Shown here piece after piece: positions 37,324 to 45,699 of a stretch of 64,000 nt of DNA. This DNA comes from Streptomyces tibetensis (GTDB taxonomy: Bacteria > Actinomycetota > Actinomycetes > Streptomycetales > Streptomycetaceae): the NCBI RefSeq assembly GCF_007655005.1, contig NZ_SZVW01000021.1:1-64000 (forward strand), in the 5' to 3' direction. Both the position numbers and the translations under genes were made by a program. The notes beneath the pieces were generated by a model. That model was given only the letters and a program-made list of their open reading frames with translations, was not told where the DNA came from and did not search any database. Within the stretch, counting starts at the first letter, position 1. Every line of letters starts with the position of its first letter.

Positions 37324-38253
37324 TCAGATGTCACCGGAGGTCGCGAGCGGCAGCACGCTCGCGCCCTGCTGATCGAGACGCAGCCGGTTCGCGGCCCACT
37401 CCGCGCCCGCAAGGGCCTCGACCTTGTCGGCGGTCTCCGCGTCGGCCAGCGCCATGACCGTCGGTCCGGCGCCGGAGATGACCGCGGGGACGCCGTCGCC
37501 CCGCAGCCGCTCCACCAGTGCCGCGCTCTCGGGCATGGCGGGGGCGCGGTACTCCTGGTGCAGGCGGTCCTCGGTGGCCGGCAGCAGCAGTTCGGGACGG
37601 CGCGTCAGGGCCTCGACGAGCAGGGCCGCCCGGCCCGCGTTGGCGGCAGCGTCGACGTGCGGGACGGTGCGCGGGAGCAGGCCGCGCGCCGTTTCCGTGA
37701 GTACCGGCTTTCCGGGGACGAAAACCACCGGAACGATGGAATCCGCGGGATCCATCCTGATCGCGCGCGCCGCGCCGCCCTCCATCCAGGACAGCGTGAA
37801 GCCGCCCAGCAGGCACGCCGCGACGTTGTCGGGGTGGCCCTCGATCTCGGTGGCGAGCTCCAGCAGCGCGGTGTCGTCGAGCTTGGCGTCGGCCCCTATG
37901 GTCACGGCGCGGGCGGCGACGATGCCCGCGCAGATGGCGGCCGAGGAGGAGCCCAGGCCCCGGCCGTGCGGAATGCGGTTGGCGCAGACGATCTCCAGAC
38001 CGCGCGGCTGCCCGCCGAGCAGGTCGAAGGCGGTGCGCAGGGAACGGACGAGCAGGTGCTTCTCGTCGCGCGGGAGCGTCTCGCTCCCCTCACCCGCGAT
38101 GTCGATGTGCAGCCCGGAGTCGGCCACCCGGACGACCACGTCGTCGTACAAGCCCAGCGCGAGGCCGAGGGCGTCGAAGCCCGGGCCGAGGTTGGCGCTG
38201 GTGGCGGGGACGCGCACCCGGACGGCGGCGGCGCGGAACGCTGGACCGGCCAT
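37324..38253 (-). CDS. thrB: homoserine kinase
   Basis: This 309-residue GHMP-family kinase phosphorylates L-homoserine in threonine synthesis. The N-terminal motif VRVPATSANLGPGFDALGLA and the ATP-binding PHGRGLGSSSAAICAG are both present. The start at 38253 (MAGPAFRAAAVRV) follows AAGGAGAGTC; the frame is open further up without a leader. It is the last gene of the lysA-hom-thrC-thrB group, separated from thrC by 339 bp. Confidence 0.95.
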   Translation of the reverse strand: MAGPAFRAAAVRVRVPATSANLGPGFDALGLALGLYDDVVVRVADSGLHIDIAGEGSETLPRDEKHLLVRSLRTAFDLLGGQPRGLEIVCANRIPHGRGLGSSSAAICAGIVAARAVTIGADAKLDDTALLELATEIEGHPDNVAACLLGGFTLSWMEGGAARAIRMDPADSIVPVVFVPGKPVLTETARGLLPRTVPHVDAAANAGRAALLVEALTRRPELLLPATEDRLHQEYRAPAMPESAALVERLRGDGVPAVISGAGPTVMALADAETADKVEALAGAEWAANRLRLDQQGASVLPLATSGDI

Positions 38254-38592
38254 CGCTCGATGACTCTCCTTGAGCTGCGGTGATTGTCGAATGACGTTCA
38301 GTGGACATTCGATGACGTACGAGAACCCTGGAGGCCGCTTCCGACCGGGTGGCCGGCCGCTGCCCGGCCGCGGAGACGGCCCGGCGCCGTGCTCATGCGG
38401 AGGCATATGCGGCGGGCGGGTTCAGTACAGCCTATCGAAGGAAGGTTCTGTGGCGACATAGGGCGCACAGGAGGCGCACGATGCGTGTCGTAAGCCCCCT
38501 ATGCACCCCCCGTAGGGAACTCCCCCGGGCAAGCGCCGTCTTACGCCGGACCATGCCGGGCGGTGCACCGGCGCTCGGCGCTACGCCGCAGG
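38254..38592. other. 339-bp region between thrC and thrB
   Basis: The gap is unexpectedly long for an operon. It contains an inverted repeat TCGAATG (38287-38293) with CATTCGA (38306-38312) about 35 bp upstream of the thrB start, a possible operator. On the plus strand an AGGAGG followed after six bases by ATG (38481) opens a 54-codon frame, MRVVSPLCTPRRELPRASAV onward, ending at 38645 antisense to the thrC end. I see no strong terminator here. Confidence 0.5.
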
Positions 38593-39651
38593 TCAGGCCA
38601 GGCCGAGGCGCTCCGCCGCGGCCGCCGAGTCGACGGGGACGGTGACCGGCTGCGGGGCACCGGCGACGGCCCAGTCGGGGTCCTTCAGCCCGTTGCCGGT
38701 GACGGTGCACACGATCCGCTGCCCCGGGTCGACCTTGCCCTGCTCGGCCGCCTTCAGCAGACCGGCGACGGACGCGGCGGACGCCGGCTCGACGAAGACG
38801 CCCTCCTGCGACGCCAACAGCCGGTAGGCGCGCAGGATCTCACGGTCCGTCACCTCGTCGATGAAACCGCCCGACTCGTCCCGCGCGGCAAGCGCGTACT
38901 GCCAGGAGGCCGGGTTGCCGATGCGGATGGCCGTGGCGATGGTCGAGGGGTCCTTGACGACCTCGCCGCGCACGATCGGGGCGCTGCCGGAGGCCTGGAA
39001 ACCCCACATCCGCGGGGTCCGGGTCGCCACCTTGTCGGCGGCGTACTCCGTGTAGCCCTTCCAATAGGCCGTGATGTTGCCCGCGTTGCCGACGGGCAGG
39101 ACGTGGATGTCGGGCGCGTCGCCGAGCATGTCCACGATCTCGAAGGCGGCCGTCTTCTGACCCTCGATACGGACCGGGTTGACCGAATTGACCAGCGCCA
39201 CGGGGTAGTTGTCGCTCAGGCCGCGCGCGAGCGTGAGGCAGTCGTCGAAGTTGCCGTCGACCTGGAGGATCTTCGCTCCGTGCACGAGGGCCTGGCCCAT
39301 CTTGCCCAGCGCGATCTTGCCCTGCGGCACGAGCACGGCGCACACCATCCCGGCCCGCACGGCGTAGGCGGCGGCGGAGGCCGACGTGTTGCCGGTGGAG
39401 GCGCAGATGACGGCCTTCGCGCCCTCCTCCTTGGCCCGGGTGATGGCCATGGTCATGCCGCGGTCCTTGAAGGACCCGGTCGGGTTCGCGCCCTCGACCT
39501 TGAGGTGCACCTCGCAGCCCGTGCGCTCGGAGAGCACCTGCGCGGGCACGAGGGGCGTCCCGCCCTCACGGAGCGTCACGACCGATGTGCTGTCGGATAC
39601 CGGCAGCCGGTCCCGGTACTCCTCGATGATTCCGCGCCACTGGTGGGTCAT
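38593..39651 (-). CDS. thrC: threonine synthase
   Basis: This 352-residue PLP enzyme converts O-phosphohomoserine to threonine. The PLP Lys lies in NPTGSFKDRGMTMAI, and the phosphate-binding loop is PVGNAGNITAYW. It is the short type I form common in actinobacteria. It begins 6 bp after the hom stop, so the two are co-transcribed. Confidence 0.96.
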   Translation of the reverse strand: MTHQWRGIIEEYRDRLPVSDSTSVVTLREGGTPLVPAQVLSERTGCEVHLKVEGANPTGSFKDRGMTMAITRAKEEGAKAVICASTGNTSASAAAYAVRAGMVCAVLVPQGKIALGKMGQALVHGAKILQVDGNFDDCLTLARGLSDNYPVALVNSVNPVRIEGQKTAAFEIVDMLGDAPDIHVLPVGNAGNITAYWKGYTEYAADKVATRTPRMWGFQASGSAPIVRGEVVKDPSTIATAIRIGNPASWQYALAARDESGGFIDEVTDREILRAYRLLASQEGVFVEPASAASVAGLLKAAEQGKVDPGQRIVCTVTGNGLKDPDWAVAGAPQPVTVPVDSAAAAERLGLA

Positions 39652-39657
39652 TGCTGG

Positions 39658-40950
39658 TTACTCTCCTTCAACCCGCATGATGCTGGCGACACCACGCACG
39701 GTGTCGAGCTTGCGCAACGCCTCGACGGTCCCGGTGAGGGCGGCGTCGGACGCACGGTGCGTGACGACGACGAGGGAGGCCTCGCCGTCCTTCCCCGACT
39801 GGCGAACCGTATCGATCGAGACTCCGTGCTCGGCGAAGACGGTCGCGACCTGGGCGAGAACACCCGGTTTGTCAGCCACGTCGAGGCTGATGTGGTACCG
39901 CGTGACGACATCACCCATCGGGGACACCGGCAGCGCGGCGTAGGCGGACTCGCCCGGTCCGGTCGCGCCGCCGATCCGGTTGCGGCAGACGGCGACGAGG
40001 TCGCCGAGCACGGCGGAGGCGGTGGGGGAACCGCCCGCTCCGGGTCCGTAGAACATGAGCTGCCCGGCGGCGTCGGACTCGACGAACACGGCGTTGTAGG
40101 CGCCGCGGACGGAGGCCAGCGGGTGGCTCAGGGGGATCATGGCCGGGTGCACGCGCGCGGTGACGGACGCCCCGTCGCCGGCCCGCTCGCAGATGGCGAG
40201 CAGCTTGATGGTGCAGCCCATCTCCTTCGCGGAGGCGAAGTCGGCCGCCGTCACCTCGGTCATGCCCTCGCGGTAGACGTCGTCGAGGCGCACGCGCGTG
40301 TGGAAGGCGATGCCGGCGAGGATCGCGGCCTTGGCGGCGGCGTCGAAGCCCTCGACGTCGGCGGTCGGGTCGGCCTCCGCGTACCCCAGGGCGGTGGCCT
40401 CGTCGAGGGCCTCCTGGTAGCCGGCGCCGGTCGAGTCCATCGCGTCGAGGATGAAGTTCGTCGTGCCGTTGACGATGCCCATCACCCGGTTGATCTTGTC
40501 GCCGGCGAGGGACTCGCGCAGCGGCCGGATCAGTGGGATGGCACCGGCGACGGCGGCCTCGTAGTAGAGGTCCCTGCCGTGCTGCTCGGCGACGGCGTGC
40601 AGGGCCGCGCCGTCCTGGGCGAGCAGCGCCTTGTTGGCGGAGACGACGGAGGCGCCGTGCTCGAAGGCGGTGGTGATGAGGGTCCGGGCAGGCTCGATGC
40701 CGCCGATGACCTCGACCACAACGTCGATGTCGCCGCGTTTGACGAGAGCGGTGGCGTCGGTGGTGACGAGCCCGGGGGCGATGCCCTCACGCACCCGGTC
40801 GGGCCGCCGTACGGCCACGCCCGCGAGTTCCACCGGGGCCCCGATGCGGGCCGTGAGGTCGTCGGCGTGCGTCGTCATGATGCGCGCCACCTCTGAGCCG
40901 ACCACTCCACAGCCCAGCAGCGCCACCTTCAGCGGACGCGTACGCATCAT
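39658..40950 (-). CDS. hom: homoserine dehydrogenase
   Basis: This 430-residue enzyme reduces aspartate semialdehyde to homoserine. It has an N-terminal Rossmann fold (VALLGCGVVGSEVARIM), the catalytic region GIVNGTTNFILDAM, AEADPTADVEGFDAAAK with Lys and Asp residues, and a C-terminal ACT domain (about 350-430; ISLDVADKPGVLAQVATVF) for threonine feedback. It is followed closely by thrC and preceded by lysA with a 165-bp gap. Confidence 0.96.
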   Translation of the reverse strand: MMRTRPLKVALLGCGVVGSEVARIMTTHADDLTARIGAPVELAGVAVRRPDRVREGIAPGLVTTDATALVKRGDIDVVVEVIGGIEPARTLITTAFEHGASVVSANKALLAQDGAALHAVAEQHGRDLYYEAAVAGAIPLIRPLRESLAGDKINRVMGIVNGTTNFILDAMDSTGAGYQEALDEATALGYAEADPTADVEGFDAAAKAAILAGIAFHTRVRLDDVYREGMTEVTAADFASAKEMGCTIKLLAICERAGDGASVTARVHPAMIPLSHPLASVRGAYNAVFVESDAAGQLMFYGPGAGGSPTASAVLGDLVAVCRNRIGGATGPGESAYAALPVSPMGDVVTRYHISLDVADKPGVLAQVATVFAEHGVSIDTVRQSGKDGEASLVVVTHRASDAALTGTVEALRKLDTVRGVASIMRVEGE

Positions 40951-41115
40951 CCGACCTCGTTTCCTCTTTACCGTCTACGGTGGAACCAGTCTCACTCACC
41001 GGACGGGAGTTTCTGCCCCCGGTCCGGATCGTGAGATGTCTATTTCATTTTCACGGAGGCGAACGACAGGAGATCTTCCGCCGCCCGCTTGCTTCGACTT
41101 TCGGCCTTGTGCCGT

Positions 41116-42507
41116 TCAGCCGACGTCGAGACGCAGCAGGTCCTCCTCGGTCTCGCGGCGGACGATCACCCGGGCCTCACCACCGTCGACGGCGACGACC
41201 GGCGGGCGCAGCACGTGGTTGTAGTTGCTGGCCATGGAGCGGCAGTACGCGCCGGTGGCCGGTACGGCGACGAGGTCACCCGGTGCCAGGTCGGACGGCA
41301 GGAACGCGTCCTTGACCACGATGTCGCCGCTCTCGCAGTGCTTGCCGACGACCCGGGCGAGCATCGGCTCGGCGTCGGAGGTGCGGGAGACCAGCGCGAC
41401 GCTGTACTCGGCGTCGTACAGCGCCGTGCGGATGTTGTCCGACATGCCGCCGTCGACGGAGACGTAGGTCCGCAGTCCGTCGAGGGGCTTGATGGTGCCG
41501 ACCTCGTAGAGCGTGAAGGCGGTCGGGCCGACGATGGCGCGCCCCGGCTCGACGGAGATCCGCGGCGTGCGCAGCTTCGCGGCCTCGCACTCCCTGGTGA
41601 CGATCTCGGTGAGCGCCTTGGCGATCTCGTGCGGCTCGCGGGGGTCGTCGTCGCTGGTGTAGGCGATGCCGAGCCCCCCGCCGAGGTCGATCTCGGGCAG
41701 CTCGACATCGTGCTCGTCGCGGACGGCCTTCAGCAGCGAGACGACCCGGTGCGCGGCCACCTCGAACCCGGACATGTCGAAGATCTGCGACCCGATGTGG
41801 CTGTGGATACCGACGAGCTCGAGCCCGTCGAGCTGCAGGGCCCGGCGTACGGCCTCGGCGGCCTGCCCGCCGGCCAGCGGGATGCCGAACTTCTGGTCCT
41901 CGTGCGCCGTGGCGATGAACTCGTGGGTGTGGGCCTCGACGCCGACGGTGATGCGGATGAGGACCTTCTGCCGCTTCCCGAGGCCCTGCGCGATGTGGGC
42001 GACGCGGACGATCTCCTGGAAGGAGTCGAGGACGATGTGCCCGACGCCGGCCTCGACGGCCCGGGTGATCTCGTCGACGGACTTGTTGTTGCCGTGGAAG
42101 GCGATGCGCTCGGCGGGCATGCCGGCGGACAGGGCGGTGGCCAGCTCGCCGCCGGAGCAGACGTCGACGTTCAGCCCCTCCTCGTCGAGCCAGCGCACGA
42201 CGGCACGGGAGAGGAACGCCTTGCCGGCGTAGAAGACGTCGGCTTCGGCGCCGAAGGCGGTGCGCCAGGCACGCGCGCGGGCCCGGAAGTCGGCCTCGTC
42301 CAGGACGTAGGCGGGGGTGCCGAACTCCTCGGCGAGCCGGGTGACGGGAATGCCGCCGACGGTCACCACGCCGTCCTCCTCACGCGTCACGGTCTGGGCC
42401 CACACCTTGGGGTCCAGCGCGTTGAGGTCGGCGGGCGGGGCGGAGTAGTGCCCCTCGGGGAGGACATCTGCGTGACGGGGCCCGGCGGGGTGTGCGGAAC
42501 GGCTCAT
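41116..42507 (-). CDS. lysA: diaminopimelate decarboxylase
   Basis: This 463-residue fold-type III PLP enzyme makes lysine from meso-DAP. The PLP Lys is in EADVFYAGKAFLSRA (about residue 80), followed by CSGGELATAL; later motifs are DLGGGLGIAY and VEPGRAIVG. The second active-site Cys region (GKHCESGDIVVKD) is present. The start at 42507 (MSRSAHPAGPRHAD) gives the usual family length. It lies 16 bp downstream of the ArgRS-like gene. Confidence 0.96.
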   Translation of the reverse strand: MSRSAHPAGPRHADVLPEGHYSAPPADLNALDPKVWAQTVTREEDGVVTVGGIPVTRLAEEFGTPAYVLDEADFRARARAWRTAFGAEADVFYAGKAFLSRAVVRWLDEEGLNVDVCSGGELATALSAGMPAERIAFHGNNKSVDEITRAVEAGVGHIVLDSFQEIVRVAHIAQGLGKRQKVLIRITVGVEAHTHEFIATAHEDQKFGIPLAGGQAAEAVRRALQLDGLELVGIHSHIGSQIFDMSGFEVAAHRVVSLLKAVRDEHDVELPEIDLGGGLGIAYTSDDDPREPHEIAKALTEIVTRECEAAKLRTPRISVEPGRAIVGPTAFTLYEVGTIKPLDGLRTYVSVDGGMSDNIRTALYDAEYSVALVSRTSDAEPMLARVVGKHCESGDIVVKDAFLPSDLAPGDLVAVPATGAYCRSMASNYNHVLRPPVVAVDGGEARVIVRRETEEDLLRLDVG

Positions 42508-42523
42508 GATCTGTTCGTGTCTC

Positions 42524-43570
42524 TCAGAGATGGTCGGGTGCGTCGATGCCGAGCAGGGACAGGCCGCCGGCCAGCACCGTCCCGGCGGCTTCGGCGAGCG
42601 CGAGCCGGGCACGGTGGGCGGCCGAGGGTTTCTCCTCACCGACGGGCAGCACGGCGGGGAAAAGGGGCATCGCGGCATCGGCGACGGTGACGAGGTGCCG
42701 GGCCAGGCGGTCGGGGGTGTGCTGCGTGGCCGTGGCGGCGAGGACGCGGGGGTGGTCGCCGAGTACGGCGGTCAGCGCTTCCGCTGCGCTCACGGGACCC
42801 GGCTCGGGGTGGAAGCCGAGGTCGGCGGCGTTGCGCAGGAGGGCCCGGGTGCGGGCGTGGGCGTACCGGACGCGGAAGAGGGGGTTGCTCTCCCGCTGGA
42901 CGAGGTGATCGCCGGGGATCTTGGGCCGGTCATGGGCGGCGGGGTGCAGCAGGGCCCAGCGGGCGGCGTCCCGGCCGAGGGGCAGGGGGTCGAGGGGGGC
43001 GGGAACGGGGTCGACGGTGACGGACCGGTCGGAGAGGACACGTGGCCCCCGGGTGGTGATGTCCGCCCCGAGGACCGACGTCCACTCCGGGGCGGGCCGG
43101 CCGGTGCACGAGACACGGACGATGTCCCCCTGGCTGCGCGCCAGACGGGCCAGGACGTCCGTGACCACGACGGCACGCACCTCCGCCCGGCAGTAGATCT
43201 TGAGGACGATCCCGCTGAACCCGTTCGTCGTGTGCCCGTAGCGCCGTCCGCGCCGCAGGATCTCGTCGACCAGGTCGCCGGAGGCGGTGCTGTGCAGGCT
43301 GACGTTGAGGAAGCCGGGCCCGGTGACCACGACGTCGGCGAACCGCTGCTCGTCGAGGAGCCGGGCCCGCAGGACCTCGGCCACGTCACGCGGCGGCCGC
43401 CCTGCCGCGCGGGCCAGCTGGAGGGCGATGCTGGTGGCGTAGTCGCCGCAGCCCCCGGGGCCCGGCGGAGCGACCACGGTCCGCTCCGGCACGGTCACGC
43501 TGAGCTCACCCTCGTCGACGGCGCGGCGCACGGCGTGCAGCACGGTGCGGGAGAGCTCGGCGGGGGTCAC
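42524..43570 (-). CDS. ArgRS-like protein lacking the catalytic domain (Arg_tRNA_synt_N plus DALR anticodon-binding)
   Basis: This protein of about 348 residues has an N-terminal region (1-100) with AVDEGELSVTVPERTV, GDYATSIALQLARAAGRPP and GPGFLNVSLHSTA, which matches the additional N-domain of arginyl-tRNA synthetase. The C-terminal region (about 240-348; NPLFRVRYAHARTRALLRNAADLG) is the DALR anticodon-binding domain. The HIGH and KMSKS-bearing core is missing. It starts at GTG 43570. It lies 16 bp before lysA, as argS does in some actinobacteria, and less than 1 kb from a tRNA-Arg gene. It cannot charge tRNA itself; a tRNA-binding or regulatory role is inferred. Confidence 0.8.
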   Translation of the reverse strand: MTPAELSRTVLHAVRRAVDEGELSVTVPERTVVAPPGPGGCGDYATSIALQLARAAGRPPRDVAEVLRARLLDEQRFADVVVTGPGFLNVSLHSTASGDLVDEILRRGRRYGHTTNGFSGIVLKIYCRAEVRAVVVTDVLARLARSQGDIVRVSCTGRPAPEWTSVLGADITTRGPRVLSDRSVTVDPVPAPLDPLPLGRDAARWALLHPAAHDRPKIPGDHLVQRESNPLFRVRYAHARTRALLRNAADLGFHPEPGPVSAAEALTAVLGDHPRVLAATATQHTPDRLARHLVTVADAAMPLFPAVLPVGEEKPSAAHRARLALAEAAGTVLAGGLSLLGIDAPDHL

Positions 43571-43661
43571 GGGACAAGCGTATGGGAGGAAGGGGGTGGG
43601 TATGCGAGCCGGTTTCCCCACGGTCCGGGATGTGGACGCCGGTGGGTGTTCTGGGGTGGAG

Positions 43662-43734
43662 GCTGCCTGGCGTTCGGGGTGGCGTCGGTGGGCGCTGCCT
43701 GGCGTTGGGGCCTGCGCCGGTGGGCGCTGCCCTG
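43662..43734. repeat. 32-bp direct repeat, 2.3 copies
   Basis: GCTGCCTGGCGTTNGGGNN followed by GCGYCGGTGGGC occurs at 43662-43693 and 43694-43725, and a third copy begins at 43726 (GCTGCCCTG). It fills the gap between the ArgRS-like gene and the response regulator gene and would lie in the leader of the ArgRS-like/lysA transcript. Confidence 0.7.
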
Positions 43735-43778
43735 TCTTCAGTATCTGCGCCGGTGCCACCCGCCTGGGCACCACCCGC

Positions 43779-44267
43779 CTACGGCACGGCGGGGAGATCC
43801 ACTTCCCTCTCCTGGCCCCTCACCGGTTCCTTCGCTGGGGCACCACCGCCGTCGGCGTCGGGACCACCGCCGCGCTGCCGGCCCCCGCCCCGGGCTCGCT
43901 CCATCAACTGACGCACCATGCCGACCAGTTCGGCGGGCTCGAAGGGTTTGGCGAGGAAGGCGTCGACGCCCACTTCGAGTCCCGCCTCGATCTCGTGCTG
44001 GCCGCAGGCGCTGACGATGGCGAGGGGCGTGTCCCGGGTCCGCGGGTCGGCCCGGAGGCGAGCTGCGGTCCGCAACCCGTCCAGCCGGGGCATGACGACA
44101 TCGAGGGTCACGACATCGGGCCGCACCTGATGCACGACATCAAGACACTCGGCACCATCGGCCGCGGTCACGACCTCCAGCCCCTCAAGCTCGAGGTTGA
44201 CCCTGATCAACTGCCGGATGACCTTGTTGTCGTCCACAACAAGCACCCGACCCGACGCGCCTGGCAC
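43779..44267 (-). CDS. single-domain (CheY-like) response regulator
   Basis: This protein of about 162 residues has a receiver domain with DDN at the N-terminus, phospho-Asp in RPDVVTLDVVMPRLDG and Lys in DAFLAKPFEPAEL. Beyond the receiver there is only a 45-residue Gly/Arg/Pro-rich disordered tail and no output domain. No kinase gene is adjacent. The GTG at 44267 (MPGASGRVLVVDDNK) is the likeliest start; the frame extends 18 codons further. It ends a long minus-strand series beside the tRNA gene. Confidence 0.85.
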   Translation of the reverse strand: MPGASGRVLVVDDNKVIRQLIRVNLELEGLEVVTAADGAECLDVVHQVRPDVVTLDVVMPRLDGLRTAARLRADPRTRDTPLAIVSACGQHEIEAGLEVGVDAFLAKPFEPAELVGMVRQLMERARGGGRQRGGGPDADGGGAPAKEPVRGQEREVDLPAVP

Positions 44268-44430
44268 AACTCGAGAGTAGGTCGGCCCCTGCCATCGCGT
44301 CCGGGTTTTCCCCACTTCCACCCCGCACGAGCGACCCGCATCCCCCGCCCCGACAGCGAAAACCCGTTCATGACCACCCCGAGGGAGCTGGTAGTGTTCT
44401 ACCCGTCGCCGCGAGCAACGCGACGAACAC

Positions 44431-44502
44431 GCCCCCGTAGCTCAGGGGATAGAGCAACGGCCTCCGGAGCCGTGTGCGCAGGTTCGAATCCTGCCGGGGG
44501 CA
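44431..44502 (+). tRNA. tRNA-Arg (anticodon CCG)
   Basis: The cloverleaf is complete. The acceptor stem GCCCCCG (44431-44437) pairs with CGGGGGC (44495-44501), the D-stem is GCTC/GAGC, and the anticodon stem is ACGGC/GCCGT around CTCCGGA with anticodon CCG at 44464-44466. The T-stem is GCAGG/CCTGC around TTCGAAT, and the discriminator is A44502. The CCA end is not encoded. tRNA-Arg genes at this syntenic position serve as insertion sites for integrative elements in Streptomyces, and an integrase remnant lies 1 kb downstream. Confidence 0.97.
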
Positions 44503-44520
44503 CCTTGTATGAGGTGTCCA

Positions 44521-44558
44521 AAGACCCCGCCATCAGCGCTTCGCTGGGACGGGGTCTT
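44521..44558 (+). terminator. tRNA-Arg terminator
   Basis: AAGACCCCG at 44521-44529 pairs with CGGGGTCTT at 44550-44558. The interior CAGCG-CTT-CGCTG forms a second stacked helix. It begins 18 bases after the tRNA end. Confidence 0.85.
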
Positions 44559-44741
44559 CGTGTGTGTGCGGGCGTGTGCCGGTCGGAGCGGGTGTATGCC
44601 GGGGTCTTCTGACTAGGCGTGGGCGGGTCATGAAGCTTTGCCGTAGGTGAGTCGCACTGACTGCAGTCCACCAATCCCAGTACGGCAGTCACCCACGAGG
44701 CAAGATCTTCGCCTGTCGTGTGCGTACGCTTGGATGAGCGG

Positions 44742-45407
44742 GTGACCGTTCATGACGTTGCTCGACACCTGCCTGAGATAACTGTCCTCCGTGAGCACTG
44801 CCGTTCCATGGCCGTCCTAGAGGCAGTCCTGAGCCCTGAGTGGGAGAGCCGCCACCATTCCTTCGACGACCACTGGTCCGAGACGGAGTCGATGGCCTCG
44901 ATGCGGAGCGGATCGGGCGACGAGTACTCGATCGTTTTCTCAGCTGCCGGCGCCTACGTGCGGGGATTCGATCACGAATCGCCCATGAGCCCCTATGCAG
45001 AAGACGGGCCATGGCCCGGAGTGCTCGACGAGGTCCCTGTGGTCTTCCGGCCGTATGTCGAGGAGCCGGCGTTTTCGGACGAAGACGCGATGCCCATCGT
45101 CACTGCCTGTATGTGGCGGGAGACAGCCGACGACCGCTGGAAGGCGGGGACGATCGATTTTCCCGATGCGGCAACGGAGGATCCGGACGGTGCCGGATAC
45201 CTCTTCCAGCTGTTGGTGGATCGCTCGCCGGAAGCGTTCCAGCGCTGGGCCGAGGACTACTACGAGGTACCGGTTGCCCTGGAGGCCGTTCGTCACGTCT
45301 TCTCTTCGCGTCCTCTGACCGAAGAAGTGGTTCGTGCGCTGAACTCGGAGGTCGTTCTGGCAGATCTCGTGGAGAGCATTGCGGAGATCGGCTATCCGAT
45401 GAGCTGA
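44742..45407 (+). CDS. orphan acidic protein in the accessory region
   Basis: This protein of about 221 residues starts at GTG 44742 (MTVHDVARHLPEITVLREHC). It is strongly acidic and Trp-rich, with WESRHHSFDDHWSETESMAS, GSGDEYSIVFSAAGAYVRGF, DGPWPGVLDEVPVVFRPYVE and YEVPVALEAVRHVF. There are no membrane segments. Similar predicted proteins recur in Streptomyces, often beside mobile genes, but I know no function. Size and acidity resemble SUKH-type immunity proteins, without a motif to prove it. It runs towards the integrase remnant and ends at a terminator. Confidence 0.72.
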   Translation: MTVHDVARHLPEITVLREHCRSMAVLEAVLSPEWESRHHSFDDHWSETESMASMRSGSGDEYSIVFSAAGAYVRGFDHESPMSPYAEDGPWPGVLDEVPVVFRPYVEEPAFSDEDAMPIVTACMWRETADDRWKAGTIDFPDAATEDPDGAGYLFQLLVDRSPEAFQRWAEDYYEVPVALEAVRHVFSSRPLTEEVVRALNSEVVLADLVESIAEIGYPMS

Positions 45408-45423
45408 GAGATGAAGCAGCGAC

Positions 45424-45453
45424 GAGGCCCCTGGACTCAACGCCAGAGGCCTC
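45424..45453. terminator. terminator between the orphan gene and the integrase remnant
   Basis: GAGGCCCCTGG (45424-45434) pairs with CCAGAGGCCTC (45443-45453) apart from one C/A mismatch. It lies 16 bp past the orphan stop and 18 bp past the old integrase stop on the other strand, so it could end both. Confidence 0.75.
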
Positions 45454-45471
45454 GGAGGCGGGCAGCAGTGT

Positions 45472-45644
45472 CTACTCGTACTCGCGGAGCAGGTCAGGAT
45501 CTCGATGCGGCGGTTGGCGACGTCCGGCCAGCCGTCGAGGCACTTCGTGTCACGGGTCAGCAGCCCCTCGACGCTGTTGCCGGCGCGCTCGGCCACCTCG
45601 GTCAGGTCGACCCCGGCGTTGAGCAACGTCGACGGCGCCGAGTG
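45472..45644 (-). pseudogene. C-terminal remnant of a tyrosine integrase
   Basis: On the minus strand 45644-45498 encodes LNAGVDLTEVAERAGNSVEG, LLTRDTKCLDG and DVANRRIEIL. This matches the end of the actinomycete phage and AICE integrases (normally NAGV..TEVAERAGNSVEVLL, RYAKC.DG, ANRRIE). The catalytic Tyr of RYAKC is Asp (RDTKC). After RIE the frame shifts, and the typical ending LLREYE plus stop continues in another frame at 45491-45472. The rest of the gene is absent. It is clearly dead and marks past integration at the nearby tRNA-Arg. Confidence 0.85.
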
Positions 45645-45699
45645 CTGATCACCCTCAGAAGACCGGAGTTTCTCAAGGAGAGAGGTGTAGCCCTGCGTG

